A stretch of 64,000 nt of DNA from Agelaius tricolor (taxonomy: Eukaryota; Chordata; Aves; Passeriformes; Icteridae), in NCBI GenBank assembly GCA_023055355.1, contig JALJCS010000009.1, positions 47,212,501 to 47,276,500 of the forward strand. The letters run 5' to 3'. How positions within the stretch are numbered: the first letter of the stretch is position 1; the number at the start of each line of letters is the position of its first letter. Position numbers and translations under genes: made by a program. Positions 53,640-62,812 of this stretch are shown piece by piece. Below the pieces are notes generated by a model, which saw nothing but the letters and a program-made list of their open reading frames with translations, searched no databases and was not told the origin of the DNA.

Positions 53640-54340
53640 AGGACTGCATAGTGTTTCAGTTTGTGAGGGAAAATGCTGAGGTAACTCAGAGGGGACAGCA
53701 AGAACTTCAGAGAGGAGGAATGGGATTTCCTGGCATCATCTGTAGGGCAGGGAATCAACATTTTTGGGGTAAAGATGAGGAGTCTTATTTCCACTGGACG
53801 GTGGTAATCGGTGCAGGACATATAGCGGACATTTCTGGTGGGAAAATCTGAGCAGATCTCTAGGAGGGATAGTTGGTTTTCAAAAAAGGCGGGAAAAGTC
53901 TGAGATAACTTGGGAAGGATGGGCAGAGAAAGATTTGTGATGAAACCTGAGGTAATATATAAAGGCTGGAAAGAAAATTTTAAAGATGAAACCTCAGGTA
54001 ATCTGCAGGGGAGTAAATGAATATTTTTGAGGCAAAATTTGAGGTAAATTGTACGGGACAAATAAGGAATATTTGTGAGGGAAAATCCTAGGCGAATCGG
54101 TAGGGGGAAAAAAGGACATATTGGAGATTAAACAAAAGACAATCCTTAGGTGGCATTTTGGGGCTTAAATCAGAGGTAGTATATAGATGGATATTAAGAT
54201 ATTATGAAGGGAAAATCTTAAATACTCACAATGGAAAAGAACATTTTGGAAAGAAAAATCTAGGGTAATCTGTAAAGACCAGAAAGAATACTAAGGGAGA
54301 GATGAGTGGCCCTAGTGATGAGGAGGTGGGAGGGGTTCTT
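53640..54340 (+). repeat. diverged left-flank copy of the 1.65-kb tandem unit
   Basis: This segment aligns by eye with the middle of the core units: GTTTCAGTTTGTGAGGGA, then GAGGTAACTCAGAGGGGACA, TTCCTGGCATCATCTG, 'GACATTTCTGGTGGGAAAAT' and 'AAGTCTGAGATAACTTGGG', compared with the matching blocks at 54601-54860. Purine-rich sub-repeats recur at about 47-bp steps (53901, 53948, 53994, 54040, 54088). It has no CpG-rich block at its start. It runs from the sub-repeat block straight into unit 1, so it lacks the AT-rich spacer of about 470 bp that every core unit has. It is much more diverged than the core units, which suggests an older copy. Confidence 0.8.
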
Positions 54341-55928
54341 GAGGGGCTGTGAGGGTCTCTGAGGGGGATGAGGGCTGTGTTGCTGAGGGGCACCGCAAGG
54401 CGCGGTTCCCGCCCGGGGCGGTGCGCGCGCGCGCGCGCCCCTCAGCTCCCCTCACGCTGAGGGCGGGAACTCGAAGCCGCTGTGGCCGCCGCTCCCGGCG
54501 AGGCTTCGGGCGGGGGTGTGACCCCCGGGCCGGGAGGCGCCCTCGGGCAGCCCCTGGCGTGAGGCAGAGGAGAAATGGACGGCCCTCAGGCGTCCGCACG
54601 GTGTTTCGGTTTGCGGGAAGAAGAGATGAGGTAAGTCAGCGGGGAGAAAAAAAACTTGATGTGGGCGGAGCGCTGGATGGAACTCCCTGGCATCACCTGG
54701 AGAGCACGGAATGAATGTTTTTGGGGAAAATTGAGGAGTGTGGGAAGAAAAGCTGCGATAATCTGTGGCGATCACGTAGTGGACATTTTTTGGGAGAAAA
54801 ACCTTTCTCTAGGGGAGGAAATTGGTTTTGGGGAAAAGTCTGAGGTAATTTGGGGAGGTTAGGCAGAGAAAATTTTGTGAAAACACCTGAGGTCATTTTT
54901 AATGGCCAGAAGGACCATTTTTGAGGGTAAAATGTAAGGTAATCTGCAAGGGATTGACAGAATATTCTGGAAAGAAATCGTGAGGTAATCTGTAACGACC
55001 TCAGTGAGCACTGAGGGAGAGGTGATTCTCCAGGTGATGCTGAGGGCATGTGAGGGTCACTGAGGGAATATGAGTGTTCCTGAGGGGAAGCTGGGTAAGA
55101 ATGCAAAGCTCTGTAGTCAGATGGCTGCAGAGCAGGTGTTTGTATGTTCAGAGGTGGGAGTGAGGTGAATGTCTCTGCCAAGCCTCACTCAAAGATGTTT
55201 TGCCTTCAATTTCATTCTAAATTGTAAATTACAAGGTATCATTGACATACTCATATTTGTGTTAAGCTGCCTCTTGGTTCTGTGAGAGTTCGTTGATTTC
55301 GCACCTGCGTCTGTTTCTTCTGTGTGATCCTGAGTCTACTGGTGGTCATAGATGAAGACTTGTGGGGTCTTCCTGACGTTTGAACTTTTTACCTCTGTCT
55401 TCAGGACATGTCTGTTGCTTCTTGTTTTTTTTTTTTTTTTCTGTCTTTTATAGCTGATTTTGTAGTTTGCAAGATTTATTAAATTTGCTGTTTTGCTCTG
55501 GATGGTGCTTGCTATGTCACTGGCTTTGCTGTTTTGCTTGTTTGGCCTGCACATCTTGGTACAAATGACTTGTTACCGTAGTTGCTTGATACAATATAAC
55601 GTGTAGCCTTTTGTTACATAGGGTTTAGGATTCAGATGGTGCTTGTGTTCCTCTGAGGGGGAATATGAGAGTCGTTTGAGGGGAGGCAGGTGCTCCGTGT
55701 TTCTCTGAGGGGACATGAGGGTCACTGAAGGATGGCAAATGCCCTGCGTGTTGCTGAGAGGGCGTGCGGGTTACTGAAGGAGTGGTGTCTGCCCTGCATG
55801 TTGCTGAGGGGACACAGTGGTGATTTGAGGGGGAGGCAGGTGCCTCGGGTGTGGCTGAGGACCGTGAGAGAGGCATGCGGTGTAGCCTGCATGTAACTGA
55901 GGTGGTGGCAGGTGCCGAGCGTGCCCCT
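54341..55928 (+). repeat. macrosatellite core unit 1 (1588 bp)
   Basis: First of four near-identical units; unit starts are taken at GAGGGGCTGTGAGGG. Parts in order: G-run block (54341-54390), (GC)n tract (54422-54438), CpG block (to about 54600), ATG at 54575 with GAG|GTAAGT donor at 54631, purine-rich 47-bp sub-repeats (steps at 54841, 54888, 54935, 54981), AT-rich spacer (about 55180-55640) with 16 T (55425-55440) then CTGTCTTTTATAG, and a block of about 50-bp CTGAGGGG sub-repeats (55653, 55705, 55754, 55804, 55855). It lacks the 67-bp duplication in the CpG block that units 2-4 carry, which accounts for most of its shorter length. From 54575 to 55181 it looks identical to unit 3. Confidence 0.95.
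54390..54630 (+). promoter_or_regulatory. CpG-rich promoter-like block of unit 1
   Basis: A very GC- and CpG-rich stretch in otherwise AT-rich surroundings. It holds a (GC)n tract at 54422-54438 and one GGGCGGGAACTCGAA motif at 54461, whose GGCGGGAA core resembles an E2F site. An ATG at 54575 in the context GAGAAATGGA (A at -3, G at +4) opens an 18-codon frame that runs to a perfect GAG|GTAAGT splice donor at 54631. The composition and order resemble a CpG-island promoter with a short first exon. Transcription is inferred only. Confidence 0.5.
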
Positions 55929-57578
55929 GAGGGGCTGTGAGGGTCTCTGAGGGGGATGAGGGCTGTGTTGCTGAGGGGCACCGCAAGGCGCGGTTCCCGC
56001 CCGGGGCGGTGCGCGCGCGCGCGCGCCCCTCAGCTCCCCTCACGCTGAGGGCGGGAACTCGAAGCCGCCGTGGCCGCCCCTCAGCGCTCTCGCCCCTCAG
56101 CTCCCCTCACGCTGAGGGCGGGAACTCGAAGCCGCTGTGGCCGCCGCTCCCGGCGAGGCTTCGGGCGGGGGTGTGACCCCCGGGCCGGGAGGCGCCCTCG
56201 GGCAGCCCCTGGCGTGAGGCAGAGGAGAAATGGACGGCCCTCAGGCGTCCTCACGGTGTTTCGGTTTGCGGGAAGAAGAGATGAGGTAAGTCAGCGGGGA
56301 GAAAAAAAACTTGATGTGGGCGGAGCGCTGGATGGAACTCCCTGGCATCACCTGGAGAGCACGGAATGAATATTTTTGGGGAAAATTGAGGAGTGTGGGA
56401 AGAAAAACTGCAATAATCTGTGGCGATCACGTAGTGGACATTTTTGGGAGAAAAACCATTCTCTAGGGGAGGAAATTGGTTTTGGGGAAAAGTCTGAGGT
56501 AATTTGGGGAGGTTAGGCAGAGAAAATTTTGTGAAAACACCTGAGGTCATTTTTAATGGCCAGAAGGACCATTTTTGAGGGTAAAATGTAAGGTAATCTG
56601 CAAGGGATTGACAGAATATTCTGGAAAGAAATCGTGAGGTAATCTGTAACGACCTCAGTGAGCACTGAGGGAGAGGTGATTCTCCAGGTGATGCTGAGGG
56701 CATGTGAGGGTCACTGAGGGAATATGAGTGTTCCTGAGGGGAAGCTGGGTAAGAATGCAAAGCTCTGTAGTCAGATGGCTGCAGAGCAGGTGTTTGTATG
56801 TTCAGAGGTGGGAGTGAGGTGAATGTCTCTGCCAAGCCTCACTCAAAGATGTTTTGCCTTCAATTTCATTCTAAATTGTAAATTACAAGGTATCATTGAC
56901 ATACTCATATTTGTGTTAAGCTGCCTCTTGGTTCTGTGAGAGTTCGTTGATTTCGCACCTGCGTCTGTTTCTTCTGTGTGATCCTGAGTCTACTGGTGGT
57001 CATAGATGAAGACTTGTGGGGTCTTCCTGACGTTTGAACTTTTTACCTCTGTCTTCAGGACATGTCTGTTGCTTCTTGTTTTTTTTTTTTTTTCTGTCTT
57101 TTATAGCTGATTTTGTAGTTTGCAAGATTTATTAAATTTGCTGTTTTGCTCTGGATGGTGCTTGCTATGTCACTGGCTTTGCTGTTTTGCTTGTTTGGCC
57201 TGCACATCTTGGTACAAATGACTTGTTACCGTTACTTGATACAATATAACGTGTAGCCTTTTGTTACATAGGGTTTAGGATTCAGATGGTGCTTGTGTTC
57301 CTCTGAGGGGGAATATGAGAGTCGTTTGAGGGGAGGCAGGTGCTCCGTGTTTCTCTGAGGGGACATGAGGGTCACTGAAGGATGGCAAATGCCCTGCGTG
57401 TTGCTGAGAGGGCGTGCGGGTTACTGAAGGAGTGGTGTCTGCCCTGCATGTTGCTGAGGGGACACAGTGGTGATTTAAAGAGGAGGCAGGTGCCTCGGGT
57501 GTGGCTGAGGACCGTGAGAGAGGCATGCGGTGTAGCCTGCATGTAACTGAGGTGGTGGCAGGTGCCGAGCGTGCCCCT
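55929..57578 (+). repeat. macrosatellite core unit 2 (1650 bp)
   Basis: Same parts as unit 1 plus a 67-bp tandem duplication inside the CpG block. Private differences: GCGTCCTCACGG instead of GCGTCCGCACGG (56246), AAACTGCAATAATC instead of AAGCTGCGATAATC (two CpG-decay-type changes near 56405), and GATTTAAAGAGGAGG instead of GATTTGAGGGGGAGG (57473). It shares with unit 4 the forms ATGAATATTTTTGG, five T in GGACATTTTTGGG, and ACCATTCTCTAGG. It shares with unit 3 a short deletion giving ACCGTTACTTGAT (57228). T-tract of 15. Confidence 0.95.
55977..56285 (+). promoter_or_regulatory. CpG-rich promoter-like block of unit 2
   Basis: As in unit 1, but the GGGCGGGAACTCGAA motif is present twice (56049 and 56116, 67 bp apart). 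The (GC)8 tract is at 56011-56026, the ATG at 56230, and the GAG|GTAAGT donor at 56286, again 56 nt after the ATG. Function is inferred from composition and motif order only. Confidence 0.5.
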
Positions 57579-59229
57579 GAGGGGCTGTGAGGGTCTCTGA
57601 GGGGGATGAGGGCTGTGTTGCTGAGGGGCACCGCAAGGCGCGGTTCCCGCCCGGGGCGGTGCGCGCGCGCGCGCGCCCCTCAGCTCCCCTCACGCTGAGG
57701 GCGGGAACTCGAAGCCGCCGTGGCCGCCCCTCAGCGCTCTCGCCCCTCAGCTCCCCTCACGCTGAGGGCGGGAACTCGAAGCCGCTGTGGCCGCCGCTCC
57801 CGGCGAGGCTTCGGGCGGGGGTGTGACCCCCGGGCCGGGAGGCGCCCTCGGGCAGCCCCTGGCGTGAGGCAGAGGAGAAATGGACGGCCCTCAGGCGTCC
57901 GCACGGTGTTTCGGTTTGCGGGAAGAAGAGATGAGGTAAGTCAGCGGGGAGAAAAAAAACTTGATGTGGGCGGAGCGCTGGATGGAACTCCCTGGCATCA
58001 CCTGGAGAGCACGGAATGAATGTTTTTGGGGAAAATTGAGGAGTGTGGGAAGAAAAGCTGCGATAATCTGTGGCGATCACGTAGTGGACATTTTTTGGGA
58101 GAAAAACCTTTCTCTAGGGGAGGAAATTGGTTTTGGGGAAAAGTCTGAGGTAATTTGGGGAGGTTAGGCAGAGAAAATTTTGTGAAAACACCTGAGGTCA
58201 TTTTTAATGGCCAGAAGGACCATTTTTGAGGGTAAAATGTAAGGTAATCTGCAAGGGATTGACAGAATATTCTGGAAAGAAATCGTGAGGTAATCTGTAA
58301 CGACCTCAGTGAGCACTGAGGGAGAGGTGATTCTCCAGGTGATGCTGAGGGCATGTGAGGGTCACTGAGGGAATATGAGTGTTCCTGAGGGGAAGCTGGG
58401 TAAGAATGCAAAGCTCTGTAGTCAGATGGCTGCAGAGCAGGTGTTTGTATGTTCAGAGGTGGGAGTGAGGTGAATGTCTCTGCCAAGCCTCACTCAAAGA
58501 TGTTTTGCCTTCAATTTCATTCTAAATTGTAAATTACAAGGTATCATTGACATACTCATATTTGTGTTAAGCTGCCTCTTGGTTCTGTGAGAGTTCGTTG
58601 ATTTCGCACCTGCGTCTGTTTCTTCTGTGTGATCCTGAGTCTACTGGTGGTCATAGATGAAGACTTGTGGGGTCTTCCTGACGTTTGAACTTTTTACCTC
58701 TGTCTTCAGGACATGTCTGTTGCTTCTTGTTTTTTTTTTTTTTTCTGTCTTTTATAGCTGATTTTGTAGTTTGCAAGATTTATTAAATTTGCTGTTTTGC
58801 TCTGGATGGTGCTTGCTATGTCACTGGCTTTGCTGTTTTGCTTGTTTGGCCTGCACATCTTGGTACAAATGACTTGTTACCGTTACTTGATACAATATAA
58901 CGTGTAGCCTTTTGTTACATAGGGTTTAGGATTCAGATGGTGCTTGTGTTCCTCTGAGGGGGAATATGAGAGTCGTTTGAGGGGAGGCAGGTGCTCCGTG
59001 TTTCTCTGAGGGGACATGAGGGTCACTGAAGGATGGCAAATGCCCTGCGTGTTGCTGAGAGGGCGTGCGGGTTACTGAAGGAGTGGTGTCTGCCCTGCAT
59101 GTTGCTGAGGGGACACAGTGGTGATTTGAGGGGGAGGCAGGTGCCTCGGGTGTGGCTGAGGACCGTGAGAGAGGCATGCGGTGTAGCCTGCATGTAACTG
59201 AGGTGGTGGCAGGTGCCGAGCGTGCCCCT
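57579..59229 (+). repeat. macrosatellite core unit 3 (1651 bp)
   Basis: Carries the 67-bp CpG-block duplication like units 2 and 4. In the first half after the ATG it matches unit 1: ATGAATGTTTTTGG, six T in GGACATTTTTTGGG, and ACCTTTCTCTAGG. In the spacer it shares with unit 2 the deletion ACCGTTACTTGAT (58878). T-tract of 15 (58730-58744), then CTGTCTTTTATAG. This mixture makes it look like a recombinant of unit-1-like and unit-2-like parents. Confidence 0.95.
57627..57935 (+). promoter_or_regulatory. CpG-rich promoter-like block of unit 3
   Basis: (GC)8 tract at 57661-57676, GGGCGGGAACTCGAA motifs at 57699 and 57766, ATG at 57880 in the same strong Kozak context, and GAG|GTAAGT donor at 57936. 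Identical in layout to unit 2. Function is inferred only. Confidence 0.5.
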
Positions 59230-60888
59230 GAGGGGCTGTGAGGGTCTCTGAGGGGGATGAGGGCTGTGTTGCTGAGGGGCACCGCAAGGCGCGGTTCCCG
59301 CCCGGGGCGGTGCGCGCGCGCGCGCGCCCCTCAGCTCCCCTCACGCTGAGGGCGGGAACTCGAAGCCGCCGTGGCCGCCCCTCAGCGCTCTCGCCCCTCA
59401 GCTCCCCTCACGCTGAGGGCGGGAACTCGAAGCCGCTGTGGCCGCCGCTCCCGGCGAGGCTTCGGGCGGGGGTGTGACCCCCGGGCCGGGAGGCGCCCTC
59501 GGGCAGCCCCTGGCGTGAGGCAGAGGAGAAATGGACGGCCCTCAGGCGTCCGCACGGTGTTTCGGTTTGCGGGAAGAAGAGATGAGGTAAGTCAGCGGGG
59601 AGAAAAAAAACTTGATGTGGGCGGAGCGCTGGATGGAACTCCCTGGCATCACCTGGAGAGCACGGAATGAATATTTTTGGGGAAAATTGAGGAGTGTGGG
59701 AAGAAAAGCTGCGATAATCTGTGGCGATCACGTAGTGGACATTTTTGGGAGAAAAACCATTCTCTAGGGGAGGAAATTGGTTTTGGGGAAAAGTCTGAGG
59801 TAATTTGGGGAGGTTAGGCAGAGAAAATTTTGTGAAAACACCTGAGGTCATTTTTAATGGCCAGAAGGACCATTTTTGAGGGTAAAATGTAAGGTAATCT
59901 GCAAGGGATTGACAGAATATTCTGGAAAGAAATCGTGAGGTAATCTGTAACGACCTCAGTGAGCACTGAGGGAGAGGTGATTCTCCAGGTGATGCTGAGG
60001 GCATGTGAGGGTCACTGAGGGAATATGAGTGTTCCTGAGGGGAAGCTGGGTAAGAATGCAAAGCTCTGTAGTCAGATGGCTGCAGAGCAGGTGTTTGTAT
60101 GTTCAGAGGTGGGAGTGAGGTGAATGTCTCTGCCAAGCCTCACTCAAAGATGTTTTGCCTTCAATTTCATTCTAAATTGTAAATTACAAGGTATCATTGA
60201 CATACTCATATTTGTGTTAAGCTGCCTCTTGGTTCTGTGAGAGTTCGTTGATTTCGCACCGGCGTCTGTTTCTTCTGTGTGATCCTGAGTCTACTGGTGG
60301 TCATAGATGAAGACTTGTGGGGTCTTCCTGACGTTTGAACTTTTTACCTCTGTCTTCAGGACATGTCTGTTGCTTCTTGTTTTTTTTTTTTTCCTGTCTA
60401 TTATGTTTTTAGCTGATTTTGTAGTTTGTAAGATTTATTACAATTTGCTGTTTTGCTCTGGATGGTGCTTGCTATGTCACTGGCTTTGCTGTTTTGCTTG
60501 TTTGGCCTGCACATCTTGGTACAAATGACTTGTTACCGTAATTGCTTGATACAATATAACGTGTAGCCTTTTGTTACATAGGGTTTAGGATTCAGATGGT
60601 GCTTGTGTTCCTCTGAGGGGGAATATGAGAGTCGTTTGAGGGGAGGCAGGTGCTCCGTGTTTCTCTGAGGGGACATGAGGGTCACTGAAGGATGGCAAAT
60701 GCCCTGCGTGTTGCTGAGAGGGCGTGCGGGTTACTGAAGGAGTGGTGTCTGCCCTGCATGTTGCTGAGGGGACACAGTGGTGATTTGAGGGGGAGGCAGG
60801 TGCCTCGGGTGTGGCTGAGCACCGTGACAGAGGTATGCGGTGTAGCCTGCATGTAACTGAGGTGGTGGCAGGTGCCCAGCGTGCCCCT
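59230..60888 (+). repeat. macrosatellite core unit 4 (1659 bp)
   Basis: Matches unit 2 at ATGAATATTTTTGG, GGACATTTTTGGG and ACCATTCTCTAGG, but has the intact GCGTCCGCACGG and AAGCTGCGATAATC. Its right part is the most changed of the core: GCACCGGCGTCTG instead of GCACCTGCGTCTG (60256), a T-tract of 13 followed by CCTGTCTATTATGTTTTTAG (extra bases before the AG), TTATTACAATTTG instead of TTATTAAATTTG, and GAGCACCGTGACAGAGGTATG instead of GAGGACCGTGAGAGAGGCATG. Decay toward the array edge is typical of tandem repeats. On the minus strand a frame of 242 codons stays open across 59408-60136, but it is cut in the other units. Confidence 0.95.
59278..59586 (+). promoter_or_regulatory. CpG-rich promoter-like block of unit 4
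   Basis: (GC)8 tract at 59312-59327, GGGCGGGAACTCGAA motifs at 59350 and 59417, ATG at 59531, GAG|GTAAGT donor at 59587. Layout as in units 2 and 3. Function is inferred only. Confidence 0.5.
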
Positions 60889-62065
60889 GAGGGGGGGATG
60901 CGGGTTTGCGGGGTGTTTCTGCGGGCACGGGAGAATCTCTGATGGGGATCCGGTTGCGCCGTAAGGAACGTCCCTCCCCGAGCGTCGGGAGGGTGGGCGT
61001 GTTCCCGTCGTGCGGCCGCCGCCTCCCGATCGGCACCGCGGGGAGCGATTCCTGCACATGCGGCGTGGCCCTGTCCCGCCGTTTTTGTCTGCCGCAGAGG
61101 CGGGAACTCGAACCCGGTGTGTCCTCCCGCAGCGGCGGCCTCGCAGGCCGGGCCCCTCATCCCCGAGGGCGGGAACTCGAAGCCGCTGGGTCCGCCGCTC
61201 TCGGCGTTTGGCCAGGCGGGGAGGCGCGGGCCGGGAGGCGCCCTCGAGCCGCCCTCGGGTGAGACAGAGGAGAAATGGAGGGCCCGTCTGCACAATGTTT
61301 CAGTTTCCCAGGCGTAGAGATGAGGTAACTCATAGTGGCAGCAAGAACTGCAGAGGGGACCAATGCTGCAATTTCCTGGCTTCACCTCTGGGGCAAGGAG
61401 TGAACATTCTTGCGTAAAATTGAGTAGTGTGAGAACAAAAGCTGCGATAATCTATGGAGGTCAAAGAGCAGACTTTTTTGGGCAAGAAAATTAAAGGGGA
61501 TCTCTAGGGAAGAAAATGGCTTTTGGGGAAAAGTCTGAGGTATTTTGGGGTGGTGGGGCAGAGTAAATTTTGTGGTAAAACCAGAGGTAATTTCAAGGGT
61601 CAGAAGAAACATTTTTGATTTGAAATCTCAGTTAATCTGCAATGGAATGAATGAAAGTAAAAATGGCATTTTTATGATATAGAACTTTTGAGGAGCAAAA
61701 TCTGTGTTAATCTGTAGGAGATATTTTGGAGGGAAAATCTGAAGAATTGTATGGGGGAGAGAACAAACATTTTTGGGATAAAATCTTAGGTGACATATAG
61801 GAGATGGCTAGGGCATGATGTGGAGCGAAAATCAGAGGCCCTCTTTTGGGGGCATGAAAGTGACTTTCTAGTCAGAAAACCTGAGGTAACCTAGCTAAAG
61901 CAAATTAACGCTATCCGGACGGCTGAATTTTGGGTAATTTGGAAAGGACAAATGAGCACACTTGAGGGAGACTCTGTTGTAACACAGGATTAGGAGGCAG
62001 CATCTCTCATAGACAATCTGGGATAATTTAAAAGGGAAAGAGGTGACATTTTTGGCCGAAAGCCT
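60889..62065 (+). repeat. diverged right-flank copy of the 1.65-kb unit
   Basis: After GTGCCCCTGAGGGG the sequence departs from the core but keeps unit order: a GC-rich block, the ATG and donor region, TTTCCTGGCTTCACCTCTGG (61372), GCTGCGATAATCTATGG (61441), AAGTCTGAGGTATTTTGGGG (61531), and 47-bp-type sub-repeats at 61535, 61582 and 61628. Weaker sub-repeat remnants such as TGGGTAATTTGGAAAGGACA (61931) can be followed to about 62065. The spacer and the 50-bp block are not seen. The degree of change resembles the left-flank copy, so both flanks look like remains of an older array. Confidence 0.8.
60899..61324 (+). promoter_or_regulatory. diverged CpG-rich block of the right-flank copy
   Basis: Dense in CpG like the core blocks but largely different in sequence and without the (GC)n tract. 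It retains GGCGGGAACTCGAA at 61099 and GGGCGGGAACTCGAA at 61167, about 68 bp apart as in units 2-4. It also retains an ATG at 61275 in the same GAGAAATGGA context and a GAG|GTAACT donor-like site at 61325. The ATG-to-donor distance is 50 nt against 56 nt in the core, a 6-nt difference that keeps frame. Retention of these points in a diverged copy is the best hint of constraint, but it is weak evidence. Confidence 0.45.
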
Positions 62066-62812
62066 CGGAGTCTTTACGAGGATATTGTCCTGGGCGTAGC
62101 GGGAGCTGCAGACAAAATATCTTAGAAAAGCCTTCCTGATGAGTCCTGAGGTGCAAAATACTACCACCCTATGGCTTCCGTAATTCCTCAGAGAGGAACC
62201 TGGGTGAGGGTAATAGAATCCTAGCATCTGACTTTGTCAGAGCTTTATGCCTAAAAGATTTAATAGATGTAAGTGAAGGTAATTGAATACTCTTCCTCAC
62301 AAACCACATCTATTCACAAAAACTCATATAATTTCTTAAGAAAAAAAATACTAAAAAGTATCTAAATAAGAAATGTTTACTACACCATGAAGACACAATG
62401 GAAACTAGTGTAGTAAAATACTCTATCCGAAAGGAACATTGCTTATACTAAAGTTACCAAAAAACCCCTAAAGAATTAAAATTAGTGTAACACCGCAATG
62501 CCAAAACGGGAGGAAAACTCTCATCTACTGATACATGAGAGGGAGCTGAGGGCTGTCTAGAATCAGGGAGGAATCATTACACAGAGCACTCAAAAAACGA
62601 CTATCATGAAAAACCAAGTGCTAGTAATTCTGCCTGCCTTGCTTAAAGTTCAGACTGTGGGGCTCCTGGTGTCTGGAGCTTCTCAGGCCTGAGCGTGTCG
62701 TCGTGCATTGGCAGAAGCCGCGGGACGACGAGGCAAGAGCGGCAGCGTCTTCGAGCTCAAGAGTGGAACGGCGTGGCAAGAGCGAGCGTCGAGGTGAAGA
62801 GGGACACGAGGG
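62066..62812. other. transition stretch, nothing recognised
   Basis: From 62066 to about 62640 the DNA is AT-rich and shows no repeat, gene or element that I recognise. From about 62640 it becomes GC- and CpG-rich. Overlapping frames on both strands here (up to 126 codons) match no known family and are expected in GC-rich DNA. Confidence 0.5.

Noticed and set aside
59408..60136. A 242-codon proline-rich open frame on the minus strand of unit 4, with related open frames in the other units and in both diverged flanks.
   Set aside because: The plus strand is G/A-rich and rarely contains the triplets that read as stops on the minus strand, so long frames are expected from composition. The frame is broken in units 1 and 3 by a T-run length change and in unit 2 by a stop at the GCGTCCTCACGG change. 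No domain is recognisable.
54341..60888. CRISPR-like or integron-like array.
   Set aside because: The repeat units are kilobase-sized and contiguous, with eukaryotic repeat context (CR1, SINE), and there are no short direct repeats with unique spacers.
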